Of a stretch of 54,621 nt of DNA, positions 7,685 to 14,146 are shown piece after piece (the stretch's first letter is position 1; each line of letters opens with the position of its first letter). The notes beneath the pieces were generated by a model. That model did not search any database, was not told where the DNA came from, and worked only from the letters and a program-made list of their open reading frames with translations. Both the position numbers and the translations under genes were made by a program. Source of the stretch: Lentisphaeria bacterium UBA4640 (GTDB lineage Bacteria; Verrucomicrobiota; Lentisphaeria; Victivallales; UBA1829); NCBI GenBank assembly GCA_002405835.1, contig DHMO01000069.1, positions 1 through 54,621 of the forward strand, written 5' to 3'.

Positions 7685-9031
7685 TTATTTCATCAGAGCT
7701 TGCTGCTGAGGAACTTCCCGTTTCGGGAAGTCTTCTGGAGTCAGGCGGATTCCGAACTCGAAGCGGTTCCTGTTGAACTTGAGCGAACCCATCGGAACGA
7801 ACGCTCCTTTCGCATCTTTCTTGAAGATGGTTGCGAGGTTCTGTCCGTTGCGGAGCGCGCGCGGACAGCTGGTCATGTCGTTGAGCATCTTTGCGGCGCG
7901 GGCTTCATCGGCCTTCGGGACAACGAACGCAATGCCGTTGTCAAAAACTTTGACGCAGGTGTTGTCTGCACCAGGCGCCTGCGCTTCAATAAGATAGATG
8001 TCGTTTCCGGCTTTGCGGATTCTGTCGCCCGTCAGAGCGGCGCGGAGCTGCTTCGCCGTTCCGGGGAGGATTCCGGCAAAGAGTTTGAACGCTCCCGTAT
8101 TTCCGTTATAGGAGAACACCATTTTGCCTGTCAGATGCCGGGCGCAGACGGCTGAGAAGTCGGATTCGCTGCCTGCGCTCAGAGTGGAAAGCGCGGTCTG
8201 TTTCAGCTTTTCGTCGACCGGGAGGTCGAGGAGCACAAGGACTGTTGCATCGGGCAGGACGGGGAATCCGGCGAAGGCGGTTTCGCTTCTTTTTCCGCCG
8301 AACTGTTTTGCAAGGTCGGATCCCGGCTTGACCGCCACGGAGGAGGAGATGTCAAGTGTGCCGGCGTCGGGGAAGTTTACGTTGAAAAGAACCTCTCCGA
8401 ACTGCCGCAGGGCGTTGTTGTACTCTTTAGCGAGCTGTTCGGCATCAAGAGAGGGATTCTTTGTGATTGCATCGGCGATTGCCACGTTGGAACTTGCTTT
8501 GACGAGCGGATGCTGCAGGATTGAGTCCGCATCAATTCTCAGCTGAAACGGAGTAAGCCCGCGGTATTCCGGGAAGAGATTTGCCGCCTGCTTCTCAAGC
8601 ATTCTGTTGTAGAGCGGATTCGGCTGATAGAGTACCGCGCGTCCATCCGGAAGCTTCAGCATGGAAAGCGATTTGTTCTGCATGCCGACGTTCGGGCGGA
8701 GCGAAACCGCCGCGGCATAGAAGAAGTCTTCCATATCGAACGGTTCGTCATCCGTCGGATCCTTTGCTCCGGCGAAGACTGCAACGGTGATTGGACGGGA
8801 AATATCGACTGCGGCGAACTGCGGGTTCATCGCGATTGCGGCGGAGCCCATCATGACGGTTCCGGCAATATCGGGAGCTACTTTCGCTGCAAACGTGGAT
8901 GCGGAGTTGATGAATCCCGTGAGCGATGAGATGTTCAGGCGCAGGACTTCGCGGGGCTGTCCGGCGGAAACGGAGAACATCAGCATGATCGCGAACACGG
9001 CAAAGAGGCTTTTGAGAATCTGTTTTTTCAT
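7685..9031 (-). CDS. Secreted protein of unknown function
   Basis: The 448-residue product begins with a clear Sec signal (KK, then a hydrophobic LFAVFAIMLMFSVSAG run, cleavage expected near residues 23-25). The rest is soluble and mixed alpha/beta, with repeated FSVAV/VSLRP-like strands. I recognise no catalytic motif or domain family. A bacterial protein of this size with broadly hydrophobic beta segments and PDGRAVLY and LPDATVLVLLDLP stretches could be a periplasmic or surface quality-control or stress-type factor, but that is a guess. The start follows AAAGGAACAGCC. It has its own probable promoter at 9072-9099 and a hairpin after it, so it appears to be a single-gene transcript next to the lipoprotein gene at 9130-9573. 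Confidence 0.8.
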   Translation of the reverse strand: MKKQILKSLFAVFAIMLMFSVSAGQPREVLRLNISSLTGFINSASTFAAKVAPDIAGTVMMGSAAIAMNPQFAAVDISRPITVAVFAGAKDPTDDEPFDMEDFFYAAAVSLRPNVGMQNKSLSMLKLPDGRAVLYQPNPLYNRMLEKQAANLFPEYRGLTPFQLRIDADSILQHPLVKASSNVAIADAITKNPSLDAEQLAKEYNNALRQFGEVLFNVNFPDAGTLDISSSVAVKPGSDLAKQFGGKRSETAFAGFPVLPDATVLVLLDLPVDEKLKQTALSTLSAGSESDFSAVCARHLTGKMVFSYNGNTGAFKLFAGILPGTAKQLRAALTGDRIRKAGNDIYLIEAQAPGADNTCVKVFDNGIAFVVPKADEARAAKMLNDMTSCPRALRNGQNLATIFKKDAKGAFVPMGSLKFNRNRFEFGIRLTPEDFPKREVPQQQALMK

Positions 9032-9071
9032 GGCTGTTCCTTTCTTTTACCATAGCAGCTGTTTTCAGAAA

Positions 9072-9099
9072 ACGATAGTTCAGTTTTCGGAAAAATCAA
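9072..9099 (-). promoter_or_regulatory. Probable sigma-70-type promoter of the 7685-9031 gene
   Basis: Read on the minus strand, TTGATT (9094-9099) and TATCGT (9072-9077) are 16 bases apart, about 40 bases upstream of the start codon. The -35 is extended as TTGATTTTTCC, the same string seen at 9619 and nearly so at 50913. Confidence 0.5.
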
Positions 9100-9129
9100 T
9101 TGCGGAAAATGGATTTTCCGGTAATTTTT

Positions 9130-9573
9130 TCACCGTCCGTAAACTCTGCGGAGCATGGCGAGAATCTTCGGCGTGTCTTTGCTCCAGAAGTAAATGGTGC
9201 GGATGGCGAAGTAGCGTCCCTCGTAGTTCCGGAATCCTGCGGTGGCGTTGGTTCCCTGCTGGAAGATGAGTTCGGGAGTGGTTCTTGCGAGCTTTTCGAA
9301 TCCGGCCAGCTGCTCTTTTGTCTCGAAACTGATGGTTGCCTTGCGGAGTTTTCCGCGGGCGCAGAGGATGTTGAGATAGGGTTCGGGATTGAGCTGCATC
9401 TGCAGTTCGGGCGTGTTGATCGCCGTTTCGTTCGTGATCTGAATGATCTCCTGGACGCGGTTGTAGCAGGTGTCGTCGTCGGGCAGATCGGGGAAGAGAT
9501 CGGGTGCGCAGGCGGTGAGCCCGGCGAGCAGGGGAATGGAAAGAGAAAGAATTGTACGTTTGCAGACAGTCAT
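9130..9573 (-). CDS. Small lipoprotein of unknown function
   Basis: From the ATG at 9573, preceded by a near-ideal GGAGGT, the protein has 147 residues. A longer reading from 9624 adds a segment with no signal character and would place the start codon on the promoter. The N-terminus MTVCKRTILSLSIPLLAG leads into a lipobox ending LTAC, so lipid attachment at that cysteine is likely. The mature part is charged, with a C-terminal AIRTIYFWSKDTPKILAML segment. No known domain is recognised. The residue after the lipobox cysteine is Ala, which gives no inner-membrane retention signal, so an outer-membrane location is plausible. It lies 98 bases upstream of the secreted-protein gene, with a separate promoter between them. 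Confidence 0.78.
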   Translation of the reverse strand: MTVCKRTILSLSIPLLAGLTACAPDLFPDLPDDDTCYNRVQEIIQITNETAINTPELQMQLNPEPYLNILCARGKLRKATISFETKEQLAGFEKLARTTPELIFQQGTNATAGFRNYEGRYFAIRTIYFWSKDTPKILAMLRRVYGR

Positions 9574-9596
9574 ATTTGGTACCTCCGGTTTTTTGA

Positions 9597-9624
9597 AATA
9601 TTGCATGAAATCCGGAAAAATCAA
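9597..9624 (-). promoter_or_regulatory. Probable promoter of the 9130-9573 lipoprotein gene
   Basis: On the minus strand TTGATT (9619-9624) and AATATT (9597-9602) are separated by 16 bases, 24 bases upstream of the start codon. The -10 is a weak match; the -35 region TTGATTTTTCCGG repeats the string at 9094. Confidence 0.4.
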
Positions 9625-9675
9625 GAACAGTTTTCTTCAGTCTTAAAAAATCTTGAATATTTATTGAAAAGAAGT

Positions 9676-9703
9676 TTGCGTTCTTCCCGAATTGTGATAT
9701 AGT
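9676..9703 (+). promoter_or_regulatory. Probable promoter of the tRNA gene
   Basis: TTGCGT (9676-9681) and TATAGT (9698-9703) are 16 bases apart and end 15 bases before the tRNA, leaving room for a short 5' leader. Confidence 0.55.
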
Positions 9704-9718
9704 ATAAAATGTTTTTAC

Positions 9719-9795
9719 GGGCCCTTAGCTCAGTCGGTTAGAGCAGGTGACTCATAATCACCGGGTCGCTGGTTCGAACCCGGCAGGGCCCACCA
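9719..9795 (+). tRNA. tRNA with CAU anticodon (elongator Met, or Ile2 read after lysidine modification)
   Basis: A full cloverleaf can be drawn: acceptor GGGCCCT (9719-9725) with AGGGCCC (9785-9791), D stem GCTC/GAGC, anticodon stem GGTGA/TCACC around CTCATAA with anticodon CAT at 9753-9755, and T stem GCTGG/CCGGC with TTCGAAC. Discriminator A9792 and an encoded CCA (9793-9795) follow. The normal G1-C72 pair and the lack of three G-C pairs in the anticodon stem exclude an initiator tRNA. The CCTTAGCTCAG 5' arm and the GGTCGCTGGTTC region resemble enterobacterial tRNA-Ile2, so the amino acid depends on whether TilS modifies C34. Confidence 0.93.
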
Positions 9796-9820
9796 ATTTC
9801 CTTTTGAACACTCGCAGGTC

Positions 9821-10207
9821 GTGATGAAATACCGTTTTGTTTGCCTGATTCCTCTGATGTTCCTTGCCGGATGCGCGGGGCTTCCGGACGGAGAGCCGCC
9901 GCAGAATCCCGCGGGCCGTTCGAGTGTTCCGCAGGGATGCACGCGCGAAATGGCGGAGTCGTCGTTCGCCGCTTCGCTGACCCAGTTTGCTGTCCGGAAG
10001 GGCATTTCCCCGGTGCGTTATTATCCCATGCCGGATGTTCCGCAGAGCCTGCTGCGTCTTCTTGATCCTGAACTGTTCCAGCGGGCGGAAGCGAATTCGT
10101 ATGAATATCTTCTGATTTCCGTTTCGCGCGGTTCCTCCTGGACTCTTTCCCTGAAGCGGAAATCCTCCGCTGATTTTCTCTGGACCCGCACGATACAGAT
10201 TCAGTGA
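9821..10207 (+). CDS. Small lipoprotein immediately downstream of the tRNA
   Basis: The 128-residue reading starts at GTG 9821, with ATG 9824 one codon later; AGGTC upstream suits either. The N-terminus is a short signal followed by the canonical lipobox LAGC (MFLAGCAG), so the product is a probable lipoprotein. The mature part has a proline-rich start, then a small mixed domain ending in WTLSLKRKSSADFLWTRTIQIQ. No family is recognised. It begins 26 bases after the encoded CCA with no obvious promoter between, so it may be co-transcribed with the tRNA and released by tRNA processing. It converges with the AraC gene, only one base separating the two stop codons. The lipobox is the main reason to believe this frame. 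Confidence 0.65.
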   Translation: MMKYRFVCLIPLMFLAGCAGLPDGEPPQNPAGRSSVPQGCTREMAESSFAASLTQFAVRKGISPVRYYPMPDVPQSLLRLLDPELFQRAEANSYEYLLISVSRGSSWTLSLKRKSSADFLWTRTIQIQ

Positions 10208-10208
10208 A

Positions 10209-11045
10209 TCACCGGTTCCGCCACGGACGCTTCCAGCGGTGCAGTTCACGGAATACGGACGGTGTCTGTCCTGTCTGAATCTGAAAGAAGCGGCAGAAAT
10301 AGAAACTGTCCTGAAAATCCAGCTTTTCCGCGATCTCCTGAATCTGAAGATCGGTGGAGCAGAGCAGTCCTTTTGCCTTGGTGATGAGCAGATTGTTTCG
10401 GTATTGCTTCGGCGGGCAGCCGAACTGTTTGCGGAATTCCTGGAAGAAGAGAGCGCGGGACATTCCGCATCTCCGCGCGAGCTCCGCCGTATTCAGCTTT
10501 GAGTCGAACTTCGTGAGAAGCGGAAGCGCGTTGTTCAGCGGAGATTCCATTTTCTGCAAGCCGGATTCAATGCAGTTGAACGCCCGGCAGAGAATGACGC
10601 GGAGCAGCAGTTCCGTGAGCTTTTCCCAGTTCTGCGGCTGCTGAAGCGCAAGGAGGTACGCCTCCTGAACCTCAAGCCGGATCCGGCAGAACGCCTGTTT
10701 TTCAAAGTGCGCCAGCCGCACTCCGGGAACTTTGGTGTTGTACGGGGTCCGCTGGTACTCCCTCAGAATGCTTTCGGGCAGATGAAACCAGTAGAAATTC
10801 CATTCGGGCTCCCCGGCAAAAAGGTGCTGCGGAAGCGGATCGTACAGGACGAGATCTCCGGCAGTCAGCTTTTGATGAGCGTCTTCGAAAAAGATTTCGC
10901 CGGTTCCGCTGACCGTGAGGAGGACGCCCGGACGGTCGATGAAATCTTTCCTCCAGGGGATCCGTTTCGCCTTCTGCCGTTCAAAGCTGGCTCCGATAAT
11001 CAGGTTGTCCCTGAAGTCGGGAGATTGTGTGTTTTGGGTTTTCAT
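10209..11045 (-). CDS. AraC-family transcriptional regulator (cassette 1)
   Basis: Reading from the ATG at 11045 gives 278 residues. An ATG at 11079-11081 sits on the -35 box of the promoter and is rejected. The N-terminal half is a cupin-like ligand domain (GEIFFEDAHQKLTAGDLVLYDP, then WFHLP). The C-terminal 100 residues form the double helix-turn-helix: helix one around LNTAELARRCGMSRALFFQEFRK, helix two around IQEIAEKLDFQDSFYFCRFFQ, closing with TPSVFR. Such proteins usually activate sugar genes when bound to a mono- or oligosaccharide. It is divergent from the ADP-ribosylglycohydrolase-fold gene at 11217, so it most likely controls cassette 1. Confidence 0.92.
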   Translation of the reverse strand: MKTQNTQSPDFRDNLIIGASFERQKAKRIPWRKDFIDRPGVLLTVSGTGEIFFEDAHQKLTAGDLVLYDPLPQHLFAGEPEWNFYWFHLPESILREYQRTPYNTKVPGVRLAHFEKQAFCRIRLEVQEAYLLALQQPQNWEKLTELLLRVILCRAFNCIESGLQKMESPLNNALPLLTKFDSKLNTAELARRCGMSRALFFQEFRKQFGCPPKQYRNNLLITKAKGLLCSTDLQIQEIAEKLDFQDSFYFCRFFQIQTGQTPSVFRELHRWKRPWRNR

Positions 11046-11052
11046 GAAAGTT

Positions 11053-11081
11053 AATATACAGGATGAATGCGGCGCTGTCAA
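11053..11081 (-). promoter_or_regulatory. Near-consensus promoter of the cassette 1 AraC gene, placing transcription start at the ATG
   Basis: On the minus strand a perfect TTGACA (11076-11081) lies exactly 17 bases from TATATT (11053-11058). Only seven bases separate the -10 from the ATG at 11045, so transcription should begin at or next to the start codon. No ribosome-binding site is present, consistent with a leaderless message. Confidence 0.7.
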
Positions 11082-11145
11082 TCGCCGCTTTGCGGAACAG
11101 TTCCATTTTTTGTACTGTTGTCCATTTGTTAAATACGGGAATCCA

Positions 11146-11174
11146 TTGCCGTTTCTCCTCTTTTGTGCTATAAT
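11146..11174 (+). promoter_or_regulatory. Promoter of cassette 1
   Basis: TTGCCG (11146-11151), a 17-base T-rich spacer and a perfect TATAAT (11169-11174). The same arrangement precedes the pseudopilin genes of cassettes 2 and 3. It lies in the 171-base divergent gap shared with the AraC gene. Confidence 0.75.
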
Positions 11175-11216
11175 ATTTTCAGGATTACGGAAAAATATTT
11201 CAGATGGGAGTACATT

Positions 11217-12746
11217 ATGAACGAAGAAATTTTACGAAAAAAGATTCTCGGCTGCTGGCACGGGAAAAACATTGGCGGAACACTCGGGGGACCCTACGAG
11301 GGCTTCCCGGTCGTCAACCGCCTGACCTTCTATGACCCTGTGCCGGAAGGTTCGATCGCCAACGATGATCTGGAGCTCCAGGCGATGTACGCCGCGGCGC
11401 TGGATGAAATGGAACGGGTCGAAATCACCCGCGACGTTCTGGCGGACATCTGGCTCAGACACATGAATTTCCACGTCGACGAGTATGCCGTGGCAATGAA
11501 AAACCTCTCGCTCGGAATCCGGCCTCCGTGGTCCGGCGTCTACGACAATCATTTCACGGACGGCATGGGGGCGGCGATCCGCAGCGAGCTCTGGGCGTGT
11601 CTCGCGCCGGGCAATCCTCAGCTTGCGGCGGAATTCGCCCGCGAAGATTCCTGCATCGACCATGCCGGAGCCGGAGCGGATGCGGAGATTTTCTTCGCCG
11701 CTCTTGAGTCCGGTGCATTTGCCGGAAACGATCTGCATACCCTCATTGCAGAGGCTTTGAAGTTCCTGCCGGAAGATTCCTCGCTCGGCGAATCTATCCG
11801 CAGAACCTGCGAACTCTGGGAGAAACACCGCGACTGGAGAACCGTCCGGGATCTTCTGTTTGAACGCTATGCAACGGAGTTCCGGACTTCCGTTGAAATC
11901 AATATCCCGTTTACGGTTCTCGCGCTTCTTTCGGGCGGGGGAGACTTCGGGAAAACAATCTGCGATGCGGCGAACTGCGGAATGGACACGGACTGCACCG
12001 CCGCAACCGCCGGCGCAATTCTCGGAATTCTGAATCCGGACGGCATTCCCGCGGAGTGGCTCGCTCCGGTCGGACACAAACTCGTCGTCCGCGAAAGCGC
12101 AGTCCGCGGACTCCGTTTCCCGGAGACAATCGAGGCGTTCACGGAGCAGATTCTGAACTTGCGGAAACGCCTTGTCCCGTCGGTGAAAACATATGTCACA
12201 CCGGAGCCGGACTGGACCGCGTTTCAGGTTCCCGCGGAGTATTCCATGAAGAAAAATCTGCATTGGTATCATGTGAATCTGCGCGAACAGAACTGGACGC
12301 CGGTCCGCCTGCCGATGATTTCCGGCTCTCTGGAGGTTCCGGAGGAGTTCCGCGGAAACGGCGGACAGATCGTGCTGCGCTACCGTTTTGAGCTTCCCGC
12401 CGACGGAGTCTATACCGTTCTGTTCAACACGCCGACTTCATGTCAGATTTATCTGGATCCGGAATCGGAGGATCTGCACGACGACCGCGATATGCTGTTC
12501 GGACGCCAGCGCCTGTTCCTGGAGCGCGAAGTCCGTCCGATGCGTTTCCGCTGTGCGGACCGTCCGCTGATCTTTAATCCGACTCCGGGCGGAGCTCCGC
12601 AGAACCAGGTGAAACGCTATCTGAAACTGCCGCGCGGAATGCATACGCTGATTATCGCCCTTGCTCCGCTTCCCGCGGAAGAGCGGATTTACTGGGGAAT
12701 GGGCATTGCCGAAGGCAGCCGTTTCCTGACCGGAATTTTCCGCTGA
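11217..12746 (+). CDS. ADP-ribosylglycohydrolase-fold protein with C-terminal extension
   Basis: The ATG at 11217, after GGGAGT, gives 509 residues. Residues 1 to about 330 carry the all-helical ADP-ribosylglycohydrolase pattern: KILGCWHGKNIGGTLGGP at the start, ANDDLELQ where the classical family has a metal-binding T/S-D-D, DHAGAGADAEIF in the middle, and NCGMDTDCTAATAGAILG where the family has GGDTD. The acidic metal-site residues are therefore mostly kept but in a variant context. The last 160 residues form a beta-rich extension I do not recognise. There is no signal peptide, so it is cytoplasmic. It is the first gene of a carbohydrate cassette, so a role in removing a glycosidic substituent is more likely than protein de-ADP-ribosylation. 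This is inference from context. Confidence 0.82.
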   Translation: MNEEILRKKILGCWHGKNIGGTLGGPYEGFPVVNRLTFYDPVPEGSIANDDLELQAMYAAALDEMERVEITRDVLADIWLRHMNFHVDEYAVAMKNLSLGIRPPWSGVYDNHFTDGMGAAIRSELWACLAPGNPQLAAEFAREDSCIDHAGAGADAEIFFAALESGAFAGNDLHTLIAEALKFLPEDSSLGESIRRTCELWEKHRDWRTVRDLLFERYATEFRTSVEINIPFTVLALLSGGGDFGKTICDAANCGMDTDCTAATAGAILGILNPDGIPAEWLAPVGHKLVVRESAVRGLRFPETIEAFTEQILNLRKRLVPSVKTYVTPEPDWTAFQVPAEYSMKKNLHWYHVNLREQNWTPVRLPMISGSLEVPEEFRGNGGQIVLRYRFELPADGVYTVLFNTPTSCQIYLDPESEDLHDDRDMLFGRQRLFLEREVRPMRFRCADRPLIFNPTPGGAPQNQVKRYLKLPRGMHTLIIALAPLPAEERIYWGMGIAEGSRFLTGIFR

Positions 12747-12769
12747 AACAGCAAAGGAAAGACTGCACT

Positions 12770-13603
12770 ATGAAAAAAATATTTCACAGCTCACATTTTA
12801 AGCATGAATTCCGCAGCTTTACGCTTATAGAGCTCCTCATAACGATTGCGATCATCGCGATCCTTGCGGGAATGCTCCTGCCGGGATTGAGTGCGGCGCG
12901 GATCGCGGCGGGGCGCACCTCGTGCTCCGGAAACATGAAACAGGTGTTTTCGGGAATTGCCATGTACAATCTTGACAACGATGATTACATGCCGTCGTTC
13001 GTCGGAACTTACGGCTACCACGGAATTTCCTGGCAGATCAGCGCTTACCTGAAGGTTTCCGGTCCCGGCATGGTGACGCGTCCTGTTTACATGGACGAGC
13101 AGTCGATTGACTTTGAAAAGCCGCGCGGCGTGTTTTTCTGTCCGGCGGTCTCTGAGAATCCCTCCGATTACAGTTCGTTTTCCGGAAGTCTGCCGTCGAC
13201 CCAGCGCTATTCCTCCAATTACATGCCGACCGCGTGGATTTACACGCCGTCGGATCCGTCGTGGGGAAGTCTGCGCGGCGGCTGGACAAACCGTGATGCG
13301 TCGGGGAGCGGATTTTACGAACAGCATATCCGTGTCTCGCGGATCATGAACGGTTCGCTGATTATGGCGGAAGCCGGATGGAGCGGCGCAACCGGAGCCG
13401 GAAATGTCGCCTATGCCCTGCCGCGTCTTGCCGACGGACAGTATCCGGGCGATTCATTCTGGAATCAGGACGGCTGTAAAGGTTTCCGCTGGGTTCCGCT
13501 TCATGGACGGCAGGTGAACTGCATCGAAAAAAGCGGAGCCGTCTTTTCCGTTTCGCTCGGCTCCGGTCCCGTTACCGATTCTCAATTCAGACGTTTGAAA
13601 TAA
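12770..13603 (+). CDS. Pseudopilin-like protein (type II secretion/type IV pilin N-terminus), cassette 1
   Basis: The 277-residue protein begins with a basic leader, then SFTLIELLITIAIIAILAG, the hydrophobic helix used by prepilins for membrane anchoring and filament packing, with Glu at mature position 5. The residue before Phe is Ser, not the Gly normally required by prepilin peptidase. The C-terminal domain holds a degraded H-X9-DG box (LHGRQVNCIEKSG, Asp replaced by Ser). Proteins of this type are very numerous in Lentisphaerota and Planctomycetes and are of unknown function. It is 23 bases after the ADP-ribosylglycohydrolase-fold gene, with GGAAAG as a ribosome site, so it belongs to the cassette 1 operon. 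No secretion ATPase or peptidase gene is nearby. Confidence 0.88.
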   Translation: MKKIFHSSHFKHEFRSFTLIELLITIAIIAILAGMLLPGLSAARIAAGRTSCSGNMKQVFSGIAMYNLDNDDYMPSFVGTYGYHGISWQISAYLKVSGPGMVTRPVYMDEQSIDFEKPRGVFFCPAVSENPSDYSSFSGSLPSTQRYSSNYMPTAWIYTPSDPSWGSLRGGWTNRDASGSGFYEQHIRVSRIMNGSLIMAEAGWSGATGAGNVAYALPRLADGQYPGDSFWNQDGCKGFRWVPLHGRQVNCIEKSGAVFSVSLGSGPVTDSQFRRLK

Positions 13604-13622
13604 CCAGAAAACAGGAGATTTT

Positions 13623-14126
13623 ATGATGAAAAAGACAACGCTGATGCTCGCACTGGCCGCAATGACTTCGCTGAACCTTTTCGCCGCGGAACCGCAGATG
13701 ATTCTGCCGTGTCCGGAAAATGCGCCGCTCAAGTGGAGGATGGAAGGTCCTGCAAAAGTGCTGAAGGACGGTTCCGTGGAACTCGTCAGCTCCGGTATGT
13801 CGGAGCGTCCCGGCGCGATCCGCTGGATGCCTCTCCGGAGCGGAGAAAAATATGTCTTCACCGCAGAGATGAAGGGGGAAAATATCGGGAAAAAGCAGCA
13901 TGAATCCCACGGCGCTGTGCTTGGCGTCTTCATCGAAATCGACGGCAAGTGGCGGCAGCTGGGTGAGAAGATAGAGCTCTCCGGCTCATTCGACTGGCTC
14001 CCGGTTACCTGCAATGTCACAATTCCCGCGGAGTTCAAGGGAACTTCGGGCAACCTCATCATCGGGCTTTTCAACGTTGCAGGAAAACTGAATGTCCGGA
14101 ATGTCCGCATGACGAAACTTGACTGA
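13623..14126 (+). CDS. Secreted single-domain carbohydrate-binding-module-like protein
   Basis: The 167-residue protein has a Sec signal (MMKKTTLMLALAAMTSLNLFAA) and then one beta-sandwich-type domain. It is clearly paralogous to the N-terminal domain of the next protein: both share a GE.Y.F.A..KGENIG.K segment, followed by an SGSFDW/KGSFDW strand and a SGNLI.GL closing strand. The pattern resembles CBM4/9-like modules, where such strands frame a sugar-binding face. There is no catalytic domain. GGAG precedes the start, 19 bases after the pseudopilin stop. A plausible role is to hold or present the polysaccharide attacked by the large protein encoded downstream. Confidence 0.8.
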   Translation: MMKKTTLMLALAAMTSLNLFAAEPQMILPCPENAPLKWRMEGPAKVLKDGSVELVSSGMSERPGAIRWMPLRSGEKYVFTAEMKGENIGKKQHESHGAVLGVFIEIDGKWRQLGEKIELSGSFDWLPVTCNVTIPAEFKGTSGNLIIGLFNVAGKLNVRNVRMTKLD

Positions 14127-14146
14127 CTGCTCATCCGGAGAGAAAT

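Noticed and set aside
9758..10249. Minus-strand frame over the tRNA and small lipoprotein gene
   Set aside because: It would be translated antisense through the tRNA; the plus-strand frame has a signal and a perfect lipobox.
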